Shown in pieces: positions 1-8,885 of a stretch of DNA of 64,000 bases (within the stretch, counting starts at the first letter, position 1; the number at the start of each line of letters is the position of its first letter). The DNA comes from Mageeibacillus sp. UBA6976 (GTDB lineage Bacteria; Bacillota; Clostridia; Saccharofermentanales; Saccharofermentanaceae): the NCBI GenBank assembly GCA_002450155.1, contig DJYO01000026.1:1-64000 (forward strand), written 5' to 3'. The position numbers and the translations under genes are program-made. The notes under the pieces were generated by a model, which saw only the letters and a program-made list of their open reading frames with translations, searched no databases and was not told the origin of the DNA.

Positions 1-186
1 AACGACATAATCAAAGTACCTACTATGTACCCAAGCAGTCAGACCTGCTCATGTTGCGGATACAAGAATCCACTGGTAAAGAACCTCTCTATTAGAGAAT
101 GGGAATGTCCTAATTGCCATACAAAAAACAACAGGGACACCAACGCAAGCATAAACATCTTACTAAAGGGGCTGTCAGTAGCCTGA
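1..186 (+). CDS. TnpB RNA-guided nuclease, C-terminal 61 residues (5' end off window)
   Basis: Reading frame 1 is open from the first base to a TGA at 184-186. It shows the four-cysteine zinc ribbon (TCSCCGYKN, then WECPNCH) embedded in the RuvC nuclease, followed by NNRDTNASINI, which carries the last catalytic Asp of the RuvC-like site. This is the hallmark end of OrfB/TnpB proteins of IS200/IS605 and IS607 elements, which are RNA-guided DNA nucleases related to Cas12. What is visible is intact. Whether the whole protein is intact cannot be judged here. Confidence 0.85.
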   Translation, partial: NDIIKVPTMYPSSQTCSCCGYKNPLVKNLSIREWECPNCHTKNNRDTNASINILLKGLSVA

Positions 187-315
187 ATACCGACAAATAC
201 CGTAGGGCATACGGAAATTTACGCTTGTGGAGACCGTGTAAAACTAAAGCTTTTGTAGCAATGTAGTGGTCGCTGAAACAAGAATCCCACGACTATAGTC
301 GTGCGGAGTGTCAAC
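187..315 (+). ncRNA. Probable omega RNA (reRNA) 3' portion in the element right end
   Basis: In TnpB elements the guide RNA scaffold is transcribed from the 3' end of tnpB through the right end, and the guide itself is the flanking genomic DNA. Here the non-coding segment after the tnpB stop ends with a 16-base perfect palindrome (288-303) and the tail GCGGAGTGTCAAC. This matches the expected scaffold position and layout. By that model the guide would begin at about 316. The 5' end of the RNA inside tnpB is unknown, and no structure calculation was made. Confidence 0.5.
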
Positions 316-348
316 AGTACTGATCAGACGTTGAATCTGAACAGTACT
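316..348. repeat. Inverted repeat (12 of 13 pairs, 7-base loop) at the ychF 3' end
   Basis: Bases 316-328 pair with 336-348 with one mismatch (323 against 341). The repeat begins exactly where the transposable element appears to end and includes the ychF stop codon (324-326). Read on the minus strand it would form a hairpin at the end of the ychF mRNA, but no T-run follows it, because the element sequence starts there. It may be the stem of the original ychF terminator, or a hairpin chosen as the insertion site. Confidence 0.5.
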
Positions 349-1415
349 ACGTCTCCATCCTTCATTACATATTCCTTGCCTTCGGATCTTACAAGACCTT
401 TTTCCTTGGCCGCATTATAAGAACCTGAAGCCATAAGGTCATCGAAGGATACGACCTCAGCTCTGATAAATCCTCTCTCAAAGTCAGAATGGATCTTGCC
501 CGCAGCCTGAGGAGCTTTTGTACCTTTAGTGATGGTCCAGGCTCTGACTTCCTTGGGGCCTGCAGTAAGATATGATATGAGGCCTAAGAGCTTATAGGAG
601 GCCTTGATCATCTTATCGAGACCGGCGCTGGTGATACCAAGATCATCCAGGAACATCTGGCGGTCCTCTTCATCAAGCTGGCCTAACTCATCCTCTATCT
701 TAGCGGAGATAACTACTACCTCTGCATTCTCCTTGGATGCTATTTCACGAACTGTCTTGACATAGTCTATATCAGGATTCTTGATATCATCTTCTGCAAT
801 GTTTGCACAGTAAAGAACAGGCTTCATTGATATAAGCTGCAGGTCTCTTGTGTATTCAAGCTCGTCATCTGTGAATTCCAATGTTCTGGCAGCCTTCTCG
901 CTTGTCAGGCATTCATAGATCCTCTCATATACGGCTAGCTCGGCGGCATATGTCTTATCGCCGCCTTTCATCATCTTCTTAGTGCGCTCGATCCTCTTCT
1001 CCATGATCTCTATATCGGAGAGGATCAGCTCTATGTCAATGGTCTCGATATCGCCTTTGGGGTCTGCATGTCCGTTTACATGGACAACATCCGGATCGTC
1101 AAAACATCTTACTACATGAACTATTGCATCGCACTCTCTAATGTTGGACAGGAACTTATTGCCAAGACCTTCGCCTTTGCTTGCACCCTTAACGAGACCT
1201 GCGATATCTACAAATTCAACTACGGCGGGAGTATATTTCTCAGGGTTATACATTTCAGCGAGTCTGTCGAGTCTCTCGTCCGGTACTGATACCACACCGA
1301 CATTGGGTTCTATGGTACAGAACGGATAGTTGGCCATCTCTGCTCCGGCCTTTGTTATAGCATTGAAAAGAGTACTCTTTCCTACATTAGGAAGTCCTAC
1401 GATTCCGAGTTTCAT
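324..1415 (-). CDS. ychF: Redox-regulated ATPase YchF (Obg family)
   Basis: This 363-residue protein has normal YchF length. The P-loop GLPNVGKST lies at residues 7-15, the switch segment NYPFCTIEPN at 29-38, and the Walker B/G3 motif DIAGL at 70-74. The usual NKxD guanine-recognition motif is replaced by NIAED, consistent with the ATP preference of this family. A helical insert occupies the middle and a TGS domain the last 85 residues or so. YchF binds ribosomes and acts in stress and translation control. The ATG at 1415 has AGAGGT upstream and its own minus-strand promoter. The 3' end abuts the TnpB element. Confidence 0.97.
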   Translation of the reverse strand: MKLGIVGLPNVGKSTLFNAITKAGAEMANYPFCTIEPNVGVVSVPDERLDRLAEMYNPEKYTPAVVEFVDIAGLVKGASKGEGLGNKFLSNIRECDAIVHVVRCFDDPDVVHVNGHADPKGDIETIDIELILSDIEIMEKRIERTKKMMKGGDKTYAAELAVYERIYECLTSEKAARTLEFTDDELEYTRDLQLISMKPVLYCANIAEDDIKNPDIDYVKTVREIASKENAEVVVISAKIEDELGQLDEEDRQMFLDDLGITSAGLDKMIKASYKLLGLISYLTAGPKEVRAWTITKGTKAPQAAGKIHSDFERGFIRAEVVSFDDLMASGSYNAAKEKGLVRSEGKEYVMKDGDVVLFRFNV

Positions 1416-1451
1416 ATCTAATACCTCTTATGTCTGTTATTTAGCTATTGC

Positions 1452-1481
1452 ATTATAGCTTATTTTGTAGGTTTTTGTCGG
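1452..1481 (-). promoter_or_regulatory. Probable ychF promoter
   Basis: On the minus strand a perfect TATAAT (1457-1452) is preceded, 18 bases away, by CCGACA (1481-1476), which matches TTGACA at four positions. A tandem 10-base repeat, GTTTTTGTCG twice at 1471-1490 on the plus strand, overlaps the -35 box. Confidence 0.5.
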
Positions 1482-1541
1482 TTTTTGTCGCATTTTTCAG
1501 GGTGGTTTTGAGTGTATGCTCTTGGCAGGAGGTTATTTCTT

Positions 1542-3080
1542 ATGTCAAGCAAAGGCAGATTATCCAAGGTTTATTCATGTTTTACCGAAGGTTCGATTGG
1601 AGTAATGGCTGAGATAGAGGTGTCTGTCATGCCCGGGATACCGACCTTCTCGGTTATAGGATTATGCGATTCTTCGATAAGGGAAGCTAAGGGAAGAGTG
1701 CTTACGGCAATACAGTCATCAGGCTATAAATGCCCCAAAGGGCACATCACCATAAGCATAAGTCCTGCGTATATGCGCAAGTCAGGATCCGGTTTCGATC
1801 TGGCCATGGCAATGGGGATACTGTTTGCCTCAGGACAGATCCCAGAGCCTACAGGCAAAGCTTATTTTGAAGGAGAGCTTGGGCTGGACGGCAGACTCTA
1901 TGCTACGCCCAATGCAGTAGTAAGACTCGGATGCTCAAGAAATACCGGTTTTGATTACAGGATCCTGCCGCTTGAAGAGGAATCCGGAGCCAGATGTGCA
2001 GGGATCGAGGGGATGCTGGTACAAAGTCTTAAGGAGGCAGCTTCTTTATTTGAGAACGGAGCATACAGGCCGTCTTCGTATACCATCGATGGAACAGTCG
2101 ATGAAGAAACTACAGAAGAATACCCTGATATAGCCTGTCTTAAGGGTCAGGAGAAGACAAAGAGAGCTCTGCTCATTACGGCAGCCGGATTCCATAATCT
2201 CTTGATCCTGGGGTCTCCCGGATCAGGAAAGACCTTGGCAGGCAGGATGATAGCAGGGATACTTCCGCCCCTTGAAGATCAGGAGATACCTGAGTGTTTT
2301 GCGGTTAGAGACAGAGCCTCAGATGTCAGGGGAATTAAGTATTCGAGGATAAGACCTTATAGAGCCATAGGTCCTCAGATAAGTCTTACCGGACTATTGG
2401 GCAGCAGCTCAAGCCTTGCTCCCGGGGAGATACAGCTGGCAAATAAGGGGATCTTATTTGCAGATGAGATATGCGAGTTCAGAGCAGAGCTCATACAGTC
2501 CCTGCGCACCCCCCTGGAAGAAAGGGAGGTATCCCTCTTTAAGAATGGTACGGCTTATAGGTTCCCGGCAGATCTTATATTCGTCGGTGCAGGCAATCCC
2601 TGCAGATGCGGCCTTTACTACGAGAAGGGGGCAAGGTGCAGGTGCACCCAGACTTCAAGAAGGAATTATCTTGCTAGTATCTCCGGACCATTCCTTGAGA
2701 GGATAGATCTGTTTACTGAGATGCGGTCGATAAAGAGGTCTGATATGGAGATGATGTATACAGGGGCAGGGCTTAAACCTCAAAGCCCGGTCATGAAGGA
2801 TATCGTAAGGCAGGCCTGGGACAGACAAAAGGAAAGATATAAAGACTTTGGCGGAGGTTTTAATGCCACGGTTAAGTCAGCTGATCTGCCGGATCTTATG
2901 AGGATACCGTACGATGTCGTCGGTTATGCAACAGAGCTTGCAGGCAGCGGGATGTTCTCTGCAAGAGGCTTTACCAAGATATTAAGATGCGCAAGGACTA
3001 TCGCTGATATAGACGGCAGAGAGGATGTCTCGTCTGACGATGTATCTGAGGCGTGCATGTTTAGACCGCATGAGATATAG
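1542..3080 (+). CDS. comM: ComM/YifB family Mg-chelatase-like AAA+ ATPase
   Basis: The 512-residue protein has the three parts of the family: an N-terminal Lon-protease-like (ChlI) domain (residues 1-170), an AAA+ Mg-chelatase core with Walker A GSPGSGKT at 224-231 and a Walker B segment ILFADEI, and a C-terminal helical lid domain. In Gram-negatives ComM is a branch-migration helicase used in natural transformation. The position directly before dprA supports a DNA-uptake role. I chose ATG at 1542 because AGGAGG (1527-1532) sits nine bases upstream. A GTG at 1512 in the same frame lacks such a site. Confidence 0.93.
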   Translation: MSSKGRLSKVYSCFTEGSIGVMAEIEVSVMPGIPTFSVIGLCDSSIREAKGRVLTAIQSSGYKCPKGHITISISPAYMRKSGSGFDLAMAMGILFASGQIPEPTGKAYFEGELGLDGRLYATPNAVVRLGCSRNTGFDYRILPLEEESGARCAGIEGMLVQSLKEAASLFENGAYRPSSYTIDGTVDEETTEEYPDIACLKGQEKTKRALLITAAGFHNLLILGSPGSGKTLAGRMIAGILPPLEDQEIPECFAVRDRASDVRGIKYSRIRPYRAIGPQISLTGLLGSSSSLAPGEIQLANKGILFADEICEFRAELIQSLRTPLEEREVSLFKNGTAYRFPADLIFVGAGNPCRCGLYYEKGARCRCTQTSRRNYLASISGPFLERIDLFTEMRSIKRSDMEMMYTGAGLKPQSPVMKDIVRQAWDRQKERYKDFGGGFNATVKSADLPDLMRIPYDVVGYATELAGSGMFSARGFTKILRCARTIADIDGREDVSSDDVSEACMFRPHEI

Positions 3081-3088
3081 GAGGGAAT

Positions 3089-4306
3089 ATGAATATTACA
3101 GATGAACAATACCAGGATCTTATCTATGTTGCTATCAAGGTGACTGCCAGGATGGATTACAGATCTATCAGGAAACTGCTGTCAGCAGGTGTTATATCCT
3201 GCTACAGGGATCTGGCAGACTTTAAGAGATTTAAAGATCTGACTTCTGTAGACAGCGCTTTAATTTCCAAGATACAGAGTTTTATCAGCAAGGAGGGCCT
3301 TATCAGGAAGGTCGCAGACGGCTATGCCGAGATAGCGGTCAAAAATAACATATATACCGTATCCTCATTGGATAAGGACTATCCTTATAATTTCAGAGTT
3401 CAGTCAGGAATGCCCCAGGTGTTCTTTGCCAGAGGGAGAAGGGAGCTGCTAAATAACATGACCATATACGGCAGTGCCTGCTGTGTAGGGGCAAGATCTG
3501 CCAGCAAATATGCTCTTTATGCAGCAGAGAAATTCTCCGAAGAGCTTAGCAAAAAGAAGATCACCATAGTATCCGGCATGGCCCTGGGAACTGACAGGAG
3601 TGCGCATATAGGAGCGATCAGGAATCCCGGCAGCACTGTTGCCGTTTTGGCAGGGGGATGTGAGAGGATCTATCCTCCGGATAACAGGGATATATATGAG
3701 CAGCTATGTACCAAGGGCCTTATCCTGTCTGAGATGCCTCCCGGAATGCAGGTGTTAAGGCAGTATTTCCCCTCGCGTAACAGGCTTATTGCAGGGCTTT
3801 CTGACTGCTGCATGATAATGGAGGCAGGGGAGATATCAGGCACTTTGCATACTGCTTCCTTTGCAGCATCTCAGGGCAAGGATGTCTTTGTGCTTCCTAA
3901 CAGCATCTACTACGATAATGCCAGGGGCGGCATGAAGCTTTTGGAAGACGGAGCCTCCGTTTTACTCTCGCCGGATAATGTAATTGACAGCATAATGCAG
4001 GCGATACTTAACAGAAGGCTGGAGCGCCCTGATCTGTTTGAGAATGAGAAGGAGGTATCTCCCGAGCTAATGAAGAATACCGAGATATTAAGATGCAGGA
4101 AGAAAGCTGACGAGGACCCTGAATCGATGTCTGATGAAGAGTGGAAAGTGCTGATCAGAGACGAACTCAGCTCCGGACCTAAGGACATCGATGAGCTGTG
4201 CCGCAATATAGCGCTGCCTTTCTACAGGTTATCGAGACTGGTGGTGTCAATGCAGTATTCAGGGATTATAGGAGACGAGAACGGCAAATATGCCCTTGCT
4301 GTCTGA
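3089..4306 (+). CDS. dprA: DNA-processing protein DprA
   Basis: DprA loads RecA onto incoming single-stranded DNA. The 405-residue protein has an N-terminal helix-hairpin region (1-75), a Rossmann-like core with SGMALGTDRSAH, LAGGCERIYPPDN, SEMPPG, FPSRNRLIAGLS and SGTLHTA motifs (about 125-300), and a C-terminal winged helix (about 345-405). The usual GSR-type motif at the start of the fold reads YGSACCVGARSAS. The stop of comM and the ATG are eight bases apart, with TAGGAGGG bridging them as ribosome site, so the two genes are co-translated. Confidence 0.94.
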   Translation: MNITDEQYQDLIYVAIKVTARMDYRSIRKLLSAGVISCYRDLADFKRFKDLTSVDSALISKIQSFISKEGLIRKVADGYAEIAVKNNIYTVSSLDKDYPYNFRVQSGMPQVFFARGRRELLNNMTIYGSACCVGARSASKYALYAAEKFSEELSKKKITIVSGMALGTDRSAHIGAIRNPGSTVAVLAGGCERIYPPDNRDIYEQLCTKGLILSEMPPGMQVLRQYFPSRNRLIAGLSDCCMIMEAGEISGTLHTASFAASQGKDVFVLPNSIYYDNARGGMKLLEDGASVLLSPDNVIDSIMQAILNRRLERPDLFENEKEVSPELMKNTEILRCRKKADEDPESMSDEEWKVLIRDELSSGPKDIDELCRNIALPFYRLSRLVVSMQYSGIIGDENGKYALAV

Positions 4307-4386
4307 TGGATAATGACTTTTGTTTTGATACGGGATAGGAATAGATAGTAAATCCGGCACTCTCCGCCTTAGGGTCAAAAAATGTT

Positions 4387-4415
4387 TTGACAATTGTATA
4401 ATGATGAATTATATA
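4387..4415 (+). promoter_or_regulatory. topA promoter
   Basis: A consensus TTGACA (4387-4392) is followed after 17 bases by TATATA (4410-4415). Transcription would begin near 4422. This excludes an upstream in-frame ATG at 4401 as the topA start and supports the ATG at 4455. Confidence 0.7.
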
Positions 4416-4454
4416 TATAAGGCGATTACAAAAGACAAGCAAAGGACATTGATC

Positions 4455-6587
4455 ATGGGTAAGAAATTAGTAATAGTTGAGTCTCCTGCAAAATCCAAGA
4501 CAATAGGCAGATATCTGGGTCCTGATTACCAGATAACTGCATCTTTGGGACATATAAGAGATCTCCCCTCAGGCAATATGGGAGTAGATGTAAAAAAGAA
4601 CTTTAAGCCTTTATATATAACCATGAAGGGTAAGGAGAAGGTAGTACGGGACCTTAAGAAACTGGCTGAAGGCGCTGACGAGATCTATCTCGCAACGGAC
4701 CCTGACCGCGAGGGTGAAGCCATCGCATGGCATCTTGCCAAGGTGCTCAAGATAGATCCTGATTCAAACTGCAGGATCACATTCAACGAGATCACCAAGA
4801 AGGCCGTTCAGGAAGCTATATCAGATCCCAGACCTATCAACATGAATCTTGCAAATGCCCAGCAGGCCAGAAGGATCCTTGACAGATTGGTAGGCTACCA
4901 GCTGTCTCCTCTCCTCTGGAAGAAGATCCGCAAGGGTCTGTCTGCAGGCAGGGTACAGTCTGTTGCTACAAAGATAGTTATGGACAGGGATGCAGAGATA
5001 GATGCTTTTAAGCCTGAAGAGTACTGGACGATCAAGGCTCTCCTCACACCCGGAAACAAGTCTGACAAGTTCAGCATGACCTACTTTGGCATTCGCGAAG
5101 GCGATAAGGCCTCCAAGAATAAGCTCACATGTGAGTCGGAGGCTAGTGCCGTATTGGATGAAGTAAAGGGCAAGCCCTTCAGTGTTACATCTGTTAAGCG
5201 CGGCACCAGGGAGAGAAAGCCGTTCCCACCGTTTACGACTTCAACTCTCCAGCAGGAAGCTTCAAGAAGGCTCGGTTTCTCATCCAAGAAGACCATGTCT
5301 GTAGCTCAGCAGCTCTATGAAGGCGTTGAGATCGCTGGTGCAGGCCAGACAGCGCTTGTATCCTACATAAGAACTGACTCTGTCAGGATCTCTGATGAGG
5401 CTTATGCTGCTGCCAAGGAACTTATCCTGTCACGTTTTGGCAAAGAATATCTGTCAAGCTACAGGAGAGTCTATAAGAATAAGAATACGGCTCAGGATGC
5501 GCACGAAGCCATAAGACCTACTCATTTCGATCTTGATCCTAATTCCATCAGGTCTTCCTTATCCTCAGATCAGTTTAAGCTCTATTCGCTTATATGGGAC
5601 AGATTCCTTGCTACCCAGATGGCATCTGCCAAGGTGGATACTCTTTCTGTTGAGGCAGCCTGCGGCAGGCAGATATTCAGGACAACAGGTGAGACTGTCA
5701 AGTTCAAGGGATTCCTTGTACTCTATGCTGACGTTGCTGATGAGACCAAGAAGGATGAAGAGGATGCATCCAAGGTAAAGCTTCCTGAACTTACAGAAGG
5801 ACAGGAACTCAAGAATCTTGATGTGACAGGTGAACAGAAGTTTACAACTCCTCCGCCGCACTATACAGAAGCTACCCTTATCAAGGCCATGGAAGAGAAT
5901 GGTATAGGCAGACCTTCTACATATGCCCCCACCATCTCTACCATTCTTGACAGACAGTATATCGAGAAGGAAGGTAGGCTGCTCAAGATAACAGATCTGG
6001 GTAAGCTGGTTACAAATATGCTAAGTGATAATTTCTCCGAGATAGTCGATGTCAAGTTTACAGCCGATATGGAGTCTTCACTCGATAAGGTAGAGGAAGG
6101 TAGTGTAGAATGGGAGAAGGTATTAAGCGATTTCTATCCCGGATTTGAGAGAAAGATACAGGCAGCTGCAGATTCTATCGAGAAGATAGAGATAGTACCG
6201 GAGAAGACAGGTGAGACATGTCCTCTCTGTGGTAACGATCTGGTCATCAAGGACGGAAGATACGGCAAGTTCATTGCATGTTCGAATTTTCCTACATGTA
6301 ATTTTACTAAGAATATCGAAGTACAGGCTAAGGGCAAGTGCCCTAAGTGCGGAAGCGGGCTTATATCCCATAGATCTAAGAAGTACAGGGGTAAGGTATT
6401 CTATACCTGTGACAAGAAGGGTTCTGATCCGGAGTGTGACTTTATCTCGTGGGATCTGCCTGTTGAGGGCAAGGTATGTCCCGAGTGCGGATCTTATATG
6501 GTCTTAAAGCACTACGGCAAGAAGGCATATCCCAGGTGTGCCAACAAAGACTGTGTAACCAATCAGAGGAAGAAGAAAAATGGCTGA
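4455..6587 (+). CDS. topA: DNA topoisomerase I (type IA)
   Basis: This enzyme relaxes negative supercoils by cutting and rejoining one strand. In the 710-residue protein the TOPRIM domain carries Glu9 and the acidic triad in DPDRE (82-86). The active-site tyrosine is Tyr304 in SYIRTDS. The toroid core runs to about residue 560, followed by three C-terminal four-cysteine zinc modules (beginning CPLCG, CPKCG and CPECG). ATG at 4455 is chosen because AAAGGA lies eight bases upstream and the promoter overlaps the longer alternative. The last eight bases overlap trmFO, so translation is coupled. Confidence 0.97.
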   Translation: MGKKLVIVESPAKSKTIGRYLGPDYQITASLGHIRDLPSGNMGVDVKKNFKPLYITMKGKEKVVRDLKKLAEGADEIYLATDPDREGEAIAWHLAKVLKIDPDSNCRITFNEITKKAVQEAISDPRPINMNLANAQQARRILDRLVGYQLSPLLWKKIRKGLSAGRVQSVATKIVMDRDAEIDAFKPEEYWTIKALLTPGNKSDKFSMTYFGIREGDKASKNKLTCESEASAVLDEVKGKPFSVTSVKRGTRERKPFPPFTTSTLQQEASRRLGFSSKKTMSVAQQLYEGVEIAGAGQTALVSYIRTDSVRISDEAYAAAKELILSRFGKEYLSSYRRVYKNKNTAQDAHEAIRPTHFDLDPNSIRSSLSSDQFKLYSLIWDRFLATQMASAKVDTLSVEAACGRQIFRTTGETVKFKGFLVLYADVADETKKDEEDASKVKLPELTEGQELKNLDVTGEQKFTTPPPHYTEATLIKAMEENGIGRPSTYAPTISTILDRQYIEKEGRLLKITDLGKLVTNMLSDNFSEIVDVKFTADMESSLDKVEEGSVEWEKVLSDFYPGFERKIQAAADSIEKIEIVPEKTGETCPLCGNDLVIKDGRYGKFIACSNFPTCNFTKNIEVQAKGKCPKCGSGLISHRSKKYRGKVFYTCDKKGSDPECDFISWDLPVEGKVCPECGSYMVLKHYGKKAYPRCANKDCVTNQRKKKNG

Positions 6588-7932
6588 TCACTCAGATAAG
6601 ACCATCAATGTAATAGGCGCCGGTCTTGCAGGATGTGAGGCTGCTAATCTTATTGCATCCTTTGGAATAAGAGTCGATCTTTATGAGATGAAGCCTAAGA
6701 GTTATTCTCCGGCCCATCATTCGGAGAAGTTTGCAGAGCTTGTCTGCAGTAATTCCTTAAGAGCTGCAGCCTTATCTAACGCAATAGGTCTTCTTAAAGA
6801 AGAATTGAGAAGACTTGATTCTCTTATAATGAGAGCTGCAGATTCAGCAGCGGTTCCCGCGGGCGGTGCTTTGGCAGTTGACAGGGAGGAATTTTCTTCT
6901 TATATAACTGATGCCATAAGGAATAACCCTCTGATCAACGTTATTTCTTCTGAAGTTACTGATATCCCTGATAACGGTAATATCACGGTTATAGCAACAG
7001 GTCCCCTTACTTCAGGGAAGCTTTATGAGAATATAAGGAAGCTTACAGGGGAGAATGATCTGCACTTCTTTGATGCTGCAGCTCCAATAGTAACCTATGA
7101 TTCCATTGATATGTCCAAGGCTTTTAGGGCTTCCAGATATGGCAAGGGCGGAGATGACTATATTAACTGCCCTATGACAAAAGAAGAATATATAAACTTC
7201 AGGAATGAGCTTGTAACGGCTGAGCAGGCTGATGTTAAGGGCTTTGACAAAGAGATCGTTTTCGAAGGCTGCATGCCTATTGAAGTAATGGCCAGAAGGG
7301 GAGAGGACACCATGAGGTTCGGTCCTCTTAAGCCGGTAGGACTTATAGATCCTAAGACCGGCAAGGAGCCTTATGCCTGTCTGCAGCTCCGTCAGGATGA
7401 CAGAGCCAAGACAATGTTTAATCTTGTAGGCTTTCAGACAAGGCTCAAGTGGCCGGAGCAGAAGAGAGTATTCGGAATGATCCCCGGACTTGAGAATGCT
7501 GAGTATTACAGGATGGGCGTAATGCACAGAAATACATATCTAAATTCGCCTACATGTCTTACCAGCAGGTATTCTTTAAGAAACAACGAGGATATCTTCT
7601 TTGCAGGACAGATCACCGGTGTTGAAGGCTATATAGAATCCACGGCTTCCGGTTTCCTGGCAGGCCTGTACAGCGCCTTAAGATGTCTCGGTATGGATCT
7701 TGCCAAAGCTCCTGATGCTGAAACTGTTATCGGCGCAATGGCACTTTATGTATCTGACAGCAATGTTAAGAAATTCGTTCCTATGAACGCAAACTTTGGT
7801 ATCTGCGCTCCTGTACCCGGCAAGTTCAGGGGCAAGACCGGCAAAAAGGACCGCAATGAGGCTTTTGCCGCAAGATCTCTCGAGCAGATCGATTCTCTTA
7901 TGCAGGATATCAATAGATTAAGGAGTTTGTAA
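6580..7932 (+). CDS. trmFO: TrmFO, folate/FAD-dependent tRNA m5U54 methyltransferase
   Basis: TrmFO makes ribothymidine at position 54 of tRNA using methylenetetrahydrofolate and FADH2. The 450-residue protein shows the FAD-binding GAGLAGCEAA at 13-22, the conserved cysteine in LVCSNSLR (Cys56), the second conserved cysteine in FEGCMPIEVMA, and the C-terminal GQITGVEGYIES motif of the GidA-like fold. The topA-trmFO pairing is common in Bacillota. Its TAA overlaps the next ATG by one base. Confidence 0.97.
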   Translation: MADHSDKTINVIGAGLAGCEAANLIASFGIRVDLYEMKPKSYSPAHHSEKFAELVCSNSLRAAALSNAIGLLKEELRRLDSLIMRAADSAAVPAGGALAVDREEFSSYITDAIRNNPLINVISSEVTDIPDNGNITVIATGPLTSGKLYENIRKLTGENDLHFFDAAAPIVTYDSIDMSKAFRASRYGKGGDDYINCPMTKEEYINFRNELVTAEQADVKGFDKEIVFEGCMPIEVMARRGEDTMRFGPLKPVGLIDPKTGKEPYACLQLRQDDRAKTMFNLVGFQTRLKWPEQKRVFGMIPGLENAEYYRMGVMHRNTYLNSPTCLTSRYSLRNNEDIFFAGQITGVEGYIESTASGFLAGLYSALRCLGMDLAKAPDAETVIGAMALYVSDSNVKKFVPMNANFGICAPVPGKFRGKTGKKDRNEAFAARSLEQIDSLMQDINRLRSL

Positions 7933-8885
7933 TGTCATTATTCAAGAAGAAAGAAATATCTGATGCCGATTATGTAGAAGTAGAGCACGGTCCGGTCTTT
8001 ACCTTCTTCAGTTCTCTTTGGACACATATACTTAAGATAATGAGCGCCAATATGCTCTTTGTTATCTTTAATATCCCGTCCATGTTAATTGCTTATCTCT
8101 ATACTCTTTATTTTATCCCCAGGATAAGCCCCACTCTGGAGCTTAATAATTTTGTATCCTTCTGGGTAGAGCAGGGAGTATACGGCAATGCCACACTGGG
8201 CAATGAGCTGGCAGCCGAAGATGCGGCATATCAGGTCTATTTCTTTATGATAGTGTTCTTTGTAATGACCTTTATAAGCACGTGCCTCATATGTATCGGA
8301 CCTTTCCAGGCCGGCTTCAGCCAGATCTACAGGAATCTCAGAAGGCAGGATATGGTATCCGTCCTGGATGATTTCAAGACAGGTGTCAAAGATAACTGGA
8401 AGCAGGGATTGGGCGCAATGCTTATATCTCTTGTTGTTACGGCGGTAGCTCTGTTCGGTCTGGGATTCTATATAAATCTCGGTTCCAGAATGGGCTGGCT
8501 GTTTGGAACCTTGCTCATTACTTTCCTGCTTATATTCTGCTTTGTACAAAACTGTGTTTACCAGATCATGGTATCCAGGGAGCTTAAGTTGCGTCATATC
8601 TATAAGAATGCTCTTTTCTTCTTTATCTTGAGCTTCGGACCCAGCTTTGCCATGATACTCCTTAATATCGTTGTTCTGGTAATAGTACCTTTTGTACTGT
8701 TGATGTATACGTCTTATCTTACAGTTGGACTCTATGTATTCCTTTATTTCTTCCTTATCATTGGAGCCATGCATTATCTGAATGCTTATTATACCGGTTA
8801 CTTATTGCATAAGTTCATGCCGGCTCCTAAGACTGTAGAAGAACCTGCACGAGATAATACGGAAGAAGCGCCTGCGGATGACTGA
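7932..8885 (+). CDS. DUF624 (YesL-like) integral membrane protein
   Basis: The 317-residue protein begins with a short charged stretch, then HGPVFTFFSSLWTHILKIMSAN, the typical opening of DUF624 proteins. About six hydrophobic segments follow: near residues 35-60, 95-125, 155-180, 188-210, 230-255 and 260-285. The tail is acidic and charged. YesL-like proteins often sit beside sugar-uptake genes but have no proven biochemical role. Here the neighbours are a PP2C phosphatase and a PP2C-like protein, all translationally overlapped, which suggests a membrane-associated signalling unit. Confidence 0.8.
   Translation: MSLFKKKEISDADYVEVEHGPVFTFFSSLWTHILKIMSANMLFVIFNIPSMLIAYLYTLYFIPRISPTLELNNFVSFWVEQGVYGNATLGNELAAEDAAYQVYFFMIVFFVMTFISTCLICIGPFQAGFSQIYRNLRRQDMVSVLDDFKTGVKDNWKQGLGAMLISLVVTAVALFGLGFYINLGSRMGWLFGTLLITFLLIFCFVQNCVYQIMVSRELKLRHIYKNALFFFILSFGPSFAMILLNIVVLVIVPFVLLMYTSYLTVGLYVFLYFFLIIGAMHYLNAYYTGYLLHKFMPAPKTVEEPARDNTEEAPADD

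Larger units (their letters stand above)
1..315 (+). mobile_element. Right part of an IS200/IS605-type (TnpB) element, cut by the window edge
   Basis: The first 186 bases encode the C-terminal end of a TnpB/OrfB protein. They are followed by about 130 bases of non-coding right end that finish in a perfect 16-base palindrome (288-303) and then a short tail ending near 315. A subterminal hairpin without classical inverted repeats is the usual right-end design of this family. The left end and any TnpA lie outside the window. The exact right boundary (about 315) is inferred from where the hairpin tail meets the 3' end of ychF. Confidence 0.75.

Noticed and set aside
4387..4402. TTGACA with TATAAT at 4397-4402 as the topA promoter
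   Set aside because: The spacer would be only four bases. TATATA at 4410 gives the proper 17.
8085..8774. 229-codon open frame on the minus strand
   Set aside because: It is the mirror of the DUF624 gene, has no ribosome site and a biased, non-protein-like composition.
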